Assembly: GCA_963995525.1 (NCBI GenBank)
Contig: OZ023210.1
Coordinates: 20,582,184 to 20,646,183 of the forward strand
Direction: 5' to 3'
Length of the DNA: 64,000 bases
DNA from: Escarpia spicata
Taxonomy: Eukaryota > Annelida > Polychaeta > Sabellida > Siboglinidae
The first letter of the stretch is position 1. The number at the start of each line of letters is the position of its first letter. The notes below the pieces were generated by a model. It was not told where the DNA came from, made no database searches, and worked only from the letters and a program-made list of their open reading frames with translations. The position numbers and the translations under genes were made by a program. This document shows positions 55,501 to 64,000 of the stretch, in pieces.

Positions 55501-57467
55501 GCTGTAGCCATCAATTATTTGAAAATTTTCAAAGAGTGAATTGGACAGTAGTATTGATCTCTAGAAAGAGGAAGATGGAGTGGAACATTGTTGTTATAAT
55601 TGTTATTACAGAAAAAGGTTACTTCCGTGAGGCTCCCAATGTAGTGGAGACTATTGTAAATTTTGTTTAAACGTGATATGAACTTTTGATGGATGTCACA
55701 CATGTGTGGGAGTGATGACCAATCCTGTGTCTCTTAAATGGTCAGTGACACACGGCTGACGACATTGCATAATATGGTCACTGTTAACAGAGAAGTCATC
55801 ATGTGGGAATTATTTAATCTTTGCAGTATATCAGTATTCCAAGGGCCTTGGTATGTGATGTAAAAATTAAAGCACTTGGGGACAACCGACACCATACCCC
55901 TGATATCTTAGGGTCTTCAGGCCACTCTTGTTGAAGTCCAGCTCTCCTTGGGCTGTTTTGTGAAAAGATTGACAAATTATGTTACTAGACTTGCTTACAA
56001 CACATGACTGCTCTTCTTGATATAATCATGCACTGTTTGTGATATTCTAGTGTGAACATTAGTGTGCTGTGACAGAACAGCATTGTGTTACGTTTTATAT
56101 TTGACTTATCACAGGGAGCTGTTTGTTTTTCACCAGTGAATTATTACCGAATGTTCTCTTGTTGTGATAACTTAGCTTCCTTCTTCTGCACTCGTATTCA
56201 TCTACGCAACTTGGTAACAGTGATGATGATAAGGAATTATTATTTTGATATAAATAGATGTTAACTTGGTGTTGATTTAATTTGAACCACTTTGCATATT
56301 AGTTATGTCAATATTATTATGTATATATCAAATGGTGTGAGTCATATAAAATGTGCATTTCTGTTAATTTGATTGTGTATATTTTCCTAGACCTAGTTAA
56401 TCCGATCTCATTCCATGTGCTAATAATGCAGAGGGTAATACTAATCGGTTAATAATCAGAGGCACTATATTTTAATTGTGAATGTTAATTTACCAAATAA
56501 AGTTTGGAGAAGATACATATATATATATATATTAGTTGTGTATTTATTTATTTATTACTTACTGTACAACTGTATACCCGTGCCAATGTTGAACTGAAAG
56601 GATGGGGTCAAGTAATTGTTTACTTGTGGCACAGTGAATATGATACATTAAGTAATTAAGGTATATTCTTATTATTACACTATTGTGTCTACATTAATGA
56701 TTAAGTATTACACAAGACTATCATTTTTGTTTTGCTTAGACTATAACATCTCAATTTAGCCATCACAATCCTTTCAAACTCAACCGTTTTTTAAATCCTT
56801 GTTATCTCCCAACTATTTGATAAGGTTTTGTACAAATGTGTTGCCGTGTCACCTTTAATGGTTTAAAACTGTCCGCTCGAGGGCGCCACTTCAACAATAA
56901 CGGGGGAGTCGTGGCCACGCCTTGATAATTTTAATCCAGTTCTGTATCATCGCCGGCATACACCTACTGTCAAAACCTTCAATATGGTGTCTTTTGAAGC
57001 GTTGTATTTACGCAGCCAACGATTTCTAGAAAATCACAACTACTACTACTTATCTGTTTTTTTAACTACTAAAATGCAACTTGCATTTGCACATAAAGGT
57101 AAGTATTGTAGATGTTTTTGTTACAAAGATATATGTATTTAGCCTAAATTTTAGGTTGTAGCGAATAATTTCAAGTAGAAACAAATAAAGCTGTTGGATT
57201 GATGCACATTTGCCAGACCATAATCCAATAGAGAATCTTTGGCAAATCTGGCGATTTCCACAAGTCGCAAGGTTCAAAACAGTACGTCAGACATACACAA
57301 ATACATGAGACAACACACTTATCCCTAGTGCTGAAGAAGACTTCGTTGACTGCATAAACATACACTTATAGATCTTTCCATGTCATTTGAGCACCATAAT
57401 ACCAACGTGGCTGTCCCGCGCGTTCAAGTGTCCGTTTGTGACGTCATTACTTTGGTGTCACACACGT
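52517..57467. other. Long AT-rich non-coding region, possible intron or 3' UTR
   Basis: About 5 kb without a recognisable exon. A candidate acceptor GCTGTCATTGCAG|GG ends at 52,767. In the phase left by the mucin-like exon it would stop after a few codons. A TA tract lies at 56,516-56,533. An inverted hexamer structure and GT-rich stretches occur, but nothing can be assigned. Confidence 0.35.
56496..56501 (+). promoter_or_regulatory. Possible polyadenylation signal AATAAA
   Basis: AATAAA followed within 35 bases by TA- and GT-rich sequence could end a transcript from the mucin-like gene. The hexamer is common by chance in AT-rich DNA, so this is weak. Confidence 0.15.
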
Positions 57468-57854
57468 ATACCTGCCAACTCTTTTTATTTTGGGAGATTC
57501 AGTTCAGTACGCTTCCCGTGCTGCGCTGTCTCGGGTCTTGACATCGGAAGATGGGGGTGGGTCCTGTTTGAGATTTCACGCCCGAACTTCAACGGTTCAG
57601 CAAGTCTCCCGTAGTATCGCGCTGTCTCACATGGTCGCATCGGAAGAAGGGAAGGGGTGCTGTTGGAGATATCTCGCCGAAACTTCAGCGGTTCAGCACA
57701 TCTCCCGTGACGTCGTGCTGTCTCTTATGGCGACAACGGGAGGGGTGCTGTTGGAGTTTTTATACTAAAGTCCGGGAGATTTGCCAGTATTCCGGGAGAT
57801 ACACCAAAATTAAGGAGCCTCCCCGAAATTCCGGGAGAGTTAGCAGGTATACAC
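57467..57854. mobile_element. Small TIR element, about 0.39 kb, CCGGGAGA family, complete copy
   Basis: The left end TATACCTGCCAACTCT and the right end AGAGTTAGCAGGTATA are inverted copies with one mismatch. TA could be the target duplication, as in Tc1/mariner-type MITEs, and CACG is an alternative four-base duplication. Inside, a segment of about 110 bases (ATCGGAAGA, GGGGTGCTGTTGGAGAT, CTTCAGCGGTTCAGCA, CGCGCTGTCTC) is repeated about three times in a diverged form. Other copies lie at 11.14-11.41 kb and split around the hAT at 2.06-10.32 kb. Confidence 0.7.
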
Positions 57855-58900
57855 GCGTAACTGGACTCTTCGCACATGCATGAAGTCTTATGTGGAATCA
57901 GTGGTGTACATTTGGGGCATTGGGCCATTCCCCAATCTCAATTTATGTTCTTATAATCTTTTAGCATGGGAACTGTACAGTGGAAAACTCACCAGTCCTA
58001 TGATTATCATAGACCGGACTAAAGTTGTAGTCTATGCACAGGCATTCAACGTAATAATTAACTTGTGTGTGTAGATAAACACCTTTTTATTATTTTATTC
58101 TGTAATTGTTTTTGGGTCATAGGTCCTACACGGTATATAACGGGGTTTAATCATTAGTCGTGTAGGCGTATACATGTGGTTGACAATCTCCGTCATTTTG
58201 ATCGTCAGAGGTTGACGTGTATGAAGGTGGCTCTATTATGTCTGGAGATCGAAGGTGACTGCCCCAACGATCAAAGCAACGTTTTTTTAATGGACGCCGA
58301 CTGATGCGCCGATTTTTTATTTGTTTAACTTCCGTGTCAACCTATATTCACTTCGTTCTCTAAGAGAAGGACGATTATACTAATGTTCTTAATTACGGCA
58401 GACAACGCCACATATGTGGTGTTGCGGACCGTCAAGAAATGCAAAACAGCAAATGCGACATGTAGACTATGGCTATGGGTTGAGTGTTCCACACTCAAGT
58501 ACATGCACGTGCGCGCGCGCGCACGCACACACACTGCAGCTGGGGATGCGATGGCTGCGTACGCCCCCCTCCCCGCTAAGGAAGAGTTCGCCTTGTGGGA
58601 AATAGTTCTTATTGGAAGGAAGTTGTGCTTGAATTGAAATGGTGACAAATTTTCACCACAACCGTCCTTTGACGGCGGAAATGTCCAACACTAGTATCCA
58701 CGTCCCAACGATGTTTGTTGAAAATCCGAAATATGTCAGAGGCCGAGAAACGCACCCCCAATCACCCACGCAAAGGGTCTAATAATTACTTCAAATTGCA
58801 GGCAAATTTGGTTGAAATGCGACAGAAATTAACCACTCTCATAATCCACTATATGCTGTGTAAATTCGATATGTAGAACATTATTTATGGAACTCCGATA
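57855..58900. other. Non-coding sequence with short GC microsatellite
   Basis: (GC)n/(AC)n lies at 58,508-58,534. Open frames around it (58,337-58,648) show no domain. Confidence 0.35.
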
Positions 58901-59289
58901 TTTCTAACAAAATGAATATTGTGTAATGTTTCTTGTATTCCTATTAAATATTCGAGATTGCAAGAAAATAAGTTATTGTTACTATACTTATGTTAATCTT
59001 ACCTGGTCACATAAGTGACGTCATCCAAACAGGTGGAAGTTTGATATATACTGTACTGATTTCTGTTAGCAAGTTCATGAAACACGACTCTATTTATTTC
59101 CTCCTCTCCAAGCATCGGTGTCTTCTCTCCGATACTCTCCCCCACATATCTAATGATGCTCACGCCATATCCCCCGTTTTTAGGAGTGTTCGTATACATT
59201 AACATGTCAGTGTCGTAATTGGCCATAGGTTACCTACCATAGCACACAGCCATAGTTCAGGTCAAAGTTTACCATCGATTATCTACATT

Positions 59290-60842
59290 CTACACAGCTA
59301 CATTGTTCTCACTGAGATGGGACGGACGTTTCATGTATCTTGCTGTATTTCGTTTTGGTCCAGGTTCACCAATCACCGGTGGATCGACCGCAACTAGTTC
59401 GTCTGTAGGTTGATCCACAGGAACTTCACCATCGTCCGATACTTCAACATCGTCCGATACTTCAACATCGTCCGATACTTCACCATCGTCTGATACTTCA
59501 CCATCGTCCGATACTTCACCATCGTCTGATACTTCAACATCGTCCGATACTTCACCATCGTCTGATACTTCACCATCGTCCGATACTTCAACATCGTCCG
59601 ATACTTCACCATCGTCTGATACTTCACCATCGTCCGATACTTCAACATCGTCCGATACTTCACCATCGTCCGATACTTCAACATCGTCCGATACTTCACC
59701 ATCGTCCGATACTTCAACATCGTCTGATACTTCAACATCGCCTAATACTTCAACATCGTCTGATACTTCAACATCGTCTGATACTTCAACATCGCCTGCT
59801 ACTTCAACATCGTCTGATACTTCAACATCGTCTGATACTTCAACATCGTCCGATACTTCAACATCGTCTGATACTTCAACATCACCTAATACTTCAACAT
59901 CGTCTGATACTTCAACATCGTCTGATACTTCAACATCGCCTGATACTTCAACATCGTCCGATACTTCAACATCGTCCGATACTTCACCATCGTCCGATAC
60001 TTCACCATCGTCCGATACTTCAACATCGTCCGATACTTCAACATCGTCTGATACTTCAACATCGCCTAATACTTCAACATCGTCTGATACTTCAACATCG
60101 TCTGATACTTCAACATCGCCTGATACTTCAACATCGTCTGATACTTCAACATCGTCTGATACTTCAACATCGCCTGATACTTCAACATCGCCTGATACTT
60201 CAACATCGTCTGATACTTCAACATCGTCTGATACTTCAACATCGCCTAATACTTCAACATCGTCTGATACTTCAACATCGCCTAATACTTCAACATCGTC
60301 TGATACTTCAACATCGTCTGATACTTCAACATCGCCTGATACTTCAACATCGCCTGATACTTCAACATCGTCTGATACTTCAACATCGCCTGATACTTCA
60401 ACATCGCCTGATACTTCAACATCGCCTGATATTTCAACATCGCCTAATACTTCAACATCGTCTGATACTTCAACATCGCCTGATACTTCAACATCGTCTG
60501 ATACTTCAACATCGTCTGATACTTCAACATCGTCTGATACTTCAACATCGCCTAATACTTCACCATCGTCCGATACTTCAACATCGTCTTATACTTCAAC
60601 ATCGTCTGATACTTCAACATCGCCTAATACTTCAACATCGTCTGATACTTCAACATCGTCCGATACTTCAACATCGTCTGATACTTCAACATCGCCTAAT
60701 ACTTCAACATCGTCTGATACTTCAACATCGTCTGATACTTCAACATCGCCTAATACTTCAACATCGTCTGATACTTCAACATCGTCTGATACTTCAACAT
60801 CGCCTGATACTTCAACATCGTCTGATACTTCAACATCGTCCG
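59290..60842 (-). pseudogene. Duplicated gypsy pol C-terminus with acidic hexapeptide array, copy 1
   Basis: The frame reads downward through about 79 units of 18 bp (GTATCGGACGATGTTGAA and variants, encoding VSDDVE). It ends in PVDQPTDELVAVDPPVIGEP, PKRNTARYMKRPSHLSENN and a stop at 59,292-59,290. A GTATAAGAC unit near 60,590 puts a stop in the frame. There is no upstream pol, because the segment is a duplicate. Confidence 0.65.
59418..60842. repeat. Minisatellite array A, 18-bp unit, about 79 copies
   Basis: The plus-strand unit is TCTGATACTTCAACATCG. Changes at a few positions (TCC/TCT, CCTAAT/CCTGAT, CACCATCG/CAACATCG) form higher-order patterns. All units keep 18 bases, so the frame on the minus strand is preserved. 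Confidence 0.97.
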
Positions 60843-60974
60843 GTACCGCTTCAGGGCTACGGGAGTTGGTAGCAAGTTTCTAACAAAATGAATATTGTGT
60901 AATGTTTCTTGTATTCCTATTAAATATTCGAGATTGCAAGAAAATAAGTTATTGTTACTATACTTATGTTAATC

Positions 60975-61202
60975 TTACCTGGTCACATAAGTGACGTCAT
61001 CCAAACAGGTGGAAGTTTGATATATACTGTACTGATTTCTGTTAGCAAGTTCATGAAACACGACTCTATTTATTTCCCCCTCTCCAAGCATCGGTGTCTT
61101 CTCTCCGATACTCTCCCCCACATATCTAATGATGCTCACGCCATATCCCCCGTTTTTAGGAGTGTTCGTATACATTAACATGTCAGTGTCGTAATTGGCC
61201 AT
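60975..61202 (-). other. Gypsy 3' untranslated/LTR-side sequence
   Basis: The stretch downstream of the pol stop holds a 75-codon open frame, and an identical one (one residue different) is in copy 1 at 58,999-59,226. A short polypurine-like AAAACGGGGGAT lies at about 61,160-61,149 on the minus strand and may precede the 3' LTR. The LTR edge cannot be fixed. I think the open frame is incidental. Confidence 0.3.
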
Positions 61203-61265
61203 AGGTTACCTACCATAGCACACAGCCATAGTTCAGGTCAAAGTTTACCATCGATTATCTACATT

Positions 61266-63300
61266 CTACACAGCTGCATTGTTCTCACTGAGATGGGACG
61301 GACGTTTCATGTATCTTGCTGTATTTCGTTTTGGTCCAGGTTCACCAATCACCGGTGGATCGACCGCAACTAGTTCGTCTGTAGGTTGATCCACAGGAAC
61401 TTCACCATCGTCCGATACTTCAACATCGTCCGATACTTCAACATCGTCCGATACTTCACCATCGTCCGATACTTCACCATCGTCTGATACTTCACCATCG
61501 TCCGATACTTCACCATCGTCCGATACTTCACCATCGTCTGATACTTCACCATCGTCCGATACTTCAACATCGTCCGATACTTCACCATCGTCCGATACTT
61601 CAACATCGTCCGATACTTCACCATCGTCCGTTACTTCAACATCGTCTGATACTTCAACATCGCCTAATACTTCAACATCGTCTGATACTTCAACATCGTC
61701 TGATACTTCAACATCGCCTGATACTTCAACATCGTCTGACACTTCAACATCGTCTGATACTTCAACATCGTCCGATACTTCAACATCGTCTGATACTTCA
61801 ACATCGCCTAATACTTCAACATCGTCTGATACTTCACCATCGTCCGATACTTCAACATCGTCTGATACTTCAACATCGTCTGATACTTCAACATCGCCTA
61901 ATACTTCAACATCGTCTGATACTTCAACATCGTCCGATACTTCAACATCGTCTGATACTTCAACATCGCCTAATACTTCAACATCGTCTGATACTTCACC
62001 ATCGTCCGATACTTCACCATCGTCCGATACTTCAACATCGTCCGATACTTCACCATCGTCTGATACTTCACCATCGTCCGATACTTCAACATCGTCCGAT
62101 ACTTCACCATCGTCCGATACTTCAACATCGTCCGATACTTCACCATCGTCCGTTACTTCAACATCGTCTGATACTTCAACATCGCCTAATACTTCAACAT
62201 CGTCTGATACTTCAACATCGTCTGATACTTCAACATCGCCTGATACTTCAACATCGTCTGACACTTCAACATCGTCTGATACTTCAACATCGTCCGATAC
62301 TTCAACATCGTCCGATACTTCACCATCGTCCGATACTTCAACATCGTCCGATACTTCACCATCGTCCGTTACTTCAACATCGTCTGATACTTCAACATCG
62401 CCTAATACTTCAACATCGTCTGATACTTCAACATCGTCTGATACTTCAACATCGCCTGATACTTCAACATCGTCTGACACTTCAACATCGTCTGATACTT
62501 CAACATCGTCCGATACTTCAACATCGTCTGATACTTCAACATCGCCTAATACTTCAACATCGTCTGATACTTCACCATCGTCCGATACTTCAACATCGTC
62601 TGATACTTCAACATCGTCTGATACTTCAACATCGCCTAATACTTCAACATCGTCTGATACTTCAACATCGTCCGATACTTCAACATCGTCTGATACTTCA
62701 ACATCGCCTAATACTTCAACATCGTCTGATACTTCAACATCGCCTGATACTTCAACATCGTCTGATACTTCAACATCGTTCGGTACCGCTTCAGGGCTAC
62801 GGGAGTTGGTAGCAAGTGTCGTCGATTTCGTCGCACAACACTCCTTCGTGTATGCACAATGTATGAACGTGGTGTCTGCGCTTGTGCTTGAATCGTTCCA
62901 CGCCTGTCCAAATCTTTAATCCAGACATTTTTGCCTGGTCTCAACGGTCGTAGATAAGCTACCAAGTCTTCAATCTGCTTGCTTAGACCCGGCCACCACA
63001 CTGACTGTTTTACACGTTCACGGCATTTCGTGTTTCCTCGATATCCTTCGTGGATCTTCGCAAGTATGTCTGGACGCATTGCTGTTAGGATCACCAGACG
63101 GCTACCTTTCAATAGTAATCCCTCCTGGATAGTAAGCATCTATGCTGACTGGCAGGTTGACTTTCTCATTTGATTCTAACTTTGGTTTGTCAGGCCATCC
63201 ATGACACATTAGTACTAAATCCTTCGACAAGGTACATCATCAGCTTGTGCTCGCTTAATTTCCTGTAGTCGCTTGTCGGTCATAGGAAGTGCATTAGGCG
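61266..63300 (-). pseudogene. Ty3/gypsy pol 3' end: H2C2 finger, integrase C-terminus and acidic repeat array; catalytic core missing
   Basis: From 63,290 downward the sequence encodes MTDKRLQEIKRAQADDVP. After a shift it gives LVLMCHGWPDKPKLESNEK, and then LTIQEGLLLKGSRLVI (about 63,135-63,090), the segment before the integrase finger. HEGYRGNTKCRERVKQSVWW (about 63,048-62,990) belongs to the finger region. At about 62,960 it jumps to LRPGKNVWIKDL and RRNRRHLLPTP, the integrase C-terminal region. The D,D,E catalytic core of about 150 residues is absent. The C-terminal tail is then a 404-codon open frame (62,480-61,266) made of about 76 copies of an acidic hexapeptide (SDDVEV/SDDGEV/LGDVEV) plus a 43-residue unique end. 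The joint with RRNRRHLLPTPVALKR is in another frame, so the copy is dead. Confidence 0.8.
61394..62782. repeat. Minisatellite array B, 18-bp unit, about 76 copies
   Basis: This is the same unit as array A. A block with the rare CCGTTAC unit recurs near 61,627, 62,150 and 62,366, which shows local block duplications within the array. Confidence 0.97.
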
Positions 63301-64000
63301 AGCGGCAAATCCCCCAAAAGTGCTTTATTTTAGGAGTTTAGATGCCCCCCCCCACACACCCAAATGTTATATCGTTGGAAAGCCCTACATCTCCCCGCCA
63401 CGATTAGGCATGTCGTAGAATTGCCAAATGGTGCCGTAAGCGTGAATCCAATGTCAAACAAGGTCACCATCAAACGATCAATTTTATAAATTGGGCGCTT
63501 CCGAAAACTTCTTAATATTACAATGGCTATCTAGCTACTTTATTTAATTAGCAAATAGCCAAGTCATATATTGTTGGAAAGCGTTTAAGATAGTGTACGA
63601 TATGATGCTATATCTTGGAATGATAAGAGTGACGACAAAGTCAAACAAGGTTACCCGTCAAATGACGAATATTCGAAAGTTTACAATGCCGAGAACACCA
63701 TAAAGTTACACTGACTGTGTTTCTGCTTCACGATTACGAACAAATCATAGACTGTATGAAAGAACAATTTCTCCCCGTCAAAATGCGGTGTGACATGGCG
63801 CTGTGAGGTGAAGCAGTTTGTGTGGAGCGGCGTTCAAACAGGGTCACCGTCAATTGATGAATGTTAGAAATTGCGCTATTCCGCAAAACGTTACACAATT
63901 CCATTGGTTGCGTATATCAACGTCACTTACATACTCATGGCCAAGCCATATACCTTTGGAAAGCATAATTTCTCCCCGTGAAAAGAGGTCTAAAGTCGAA
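63301..64000. repeat. Diverged tandem repeat, about 190 bp period
   Basis: The motif CAAACAAGGTCACC with GTCAA and GATCAA/GACGAAT recurs at about 63,455, 63,642 and 63,835. TTGGAAAGC recurs at about 63,374, 63,573 and 63,956. CTCCCCG follows or precedes in each unit. Copies are strongly diverged. The array runs off the window. Confidence 0.55.

Larger units (their letters stand above)
58901..60876. repeat. Tandem segmental duplication, copy 1 (1,976 bp)
   Basis: Sequence from TTTCTAACAAAATGAATATT at 58,901 recurs at 60,877, and the two copies stay aligned with few differences through the unique part (to about 59,417 and 61,393). The unit is the 3' part of a gypsy element plus its internal 18-bp array. 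Both arrays end with GGTACCGCTTCAGGGCTACG and GGAGTTGGTAGCAAGT. Confidence 0.95.
60877..62818. repeat. Tandem segmental duplication, copy 2
   Basis: This is the second copy of the unit described at 58,901. It is joined on its right to the remaining gypsy pol sequence, so copy 2 lies in the original context and copy 1 is the added one. Its array is slightly shorter. Confidence 0.95.

Noticed and set aside
1..64000. tRNA, rRNA or other structured RNA genes
   Set aside because: No TTCGA-centred B box with a matching A box and cloverleaf arms was found by eye, and no rRNA-like blocks were seen. A covariance-model scan would be decisive and was not possible.

Overview
The window is nuclear DNA of an animal, most likely a marine invertebrate. 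It is AT-rich and repeat-dense, it has a 200-base run of N typical of a scaffold gap, and it has spliceosomal exon edges (a 3' end reading CGTAG|GTAAGT at 50,091/50,092). It also carries a mixture of CR1/L2/Jockey-like LINEs, Ty3/gypsy elements, hAT-like DNA transposons and long minisatellites. The sequence alone does not fix the phylum. No complete host gene is visible. The best host-gene evidence is one exon of a mucin-like single-pass membrane protein (about 49.2-50.1 kb, + strand) and a possible signal-peptide exon near 32.9 kb.

Layout, left to right. 0-0.4 kb: 5' end of a gypsy element on the minus strand (LTR edge, primer-binding-site-like sequence, start of gag). 1-1.9 kb: 3' half of a LINE reverse transcriptase (minus). 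2.06-10.32 kb: a hAT element with a broken TTF-finger/ZMYM-like transposase and a LINE nested inside it. The element sits in a small DNA repeat and is flanked by an exact 8-bp target duplication. 10.6-13.9 kb: a 52-bp tandem array, GT-rich simple sequence and MITE-like repeats. 14.2-19.6 kb: one 5.4-kb array of a 20-bp unit with an internal 1,311-bp higher-order duplication. 20.5-23.8 kb: pogo-like repeats and a decayed C2H2 zinc-finger gene. 23.8-26.9 kb: a gypsy pol lacking RT/RNase H, fused to an internally deleted LINE. 28-31.3 kb: a rearranged gypsy pol fragment, a broken copy of a PIN/FEN-like invertebrate protein family and the N gap, all between two inverted repeat copies. 31.9-34.4 kb: MITE-like elements.

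34.6-41.1 kb: one LINE split at its PQGS motif by a 5.1-kb terminal-inverted-repeat element that itself carries a 36-bp minisatellite and a near-perfect palindrome. 41.8-45.5 kb: a second LINE split by a 1.5-kb element whose 5-bp target duplication restores the LINE frame. 46.2-47.2 kb: another TIR element with a 5-bp duplication. 49-57 kb: the mucin-like exon, followed by AT-rich sequence with two nested tandem arrays and no recognisable further exons. 57.5-57.9 kb: a complete small MITE. 58.9-63.3 kb: the 3' end of another gypsy pol. In it an 18-bp minisatellite, read as an acidic hexapeptide repeat, lies within the coding frame, and a 1,976-bp segment is tandemly duplicated. 63.4-64 kb: diverged repeats of about 190 bp.

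Most of the window is therefore a record of nested transposition, repeat expansion and decay. I found no convincing new enzymatic system. The most informative items are the datable nested insertions, the minisatellite captured by a gypsy reading frame, the PIN-like pseudogene between inverted repeats, and the mucin-like exon.
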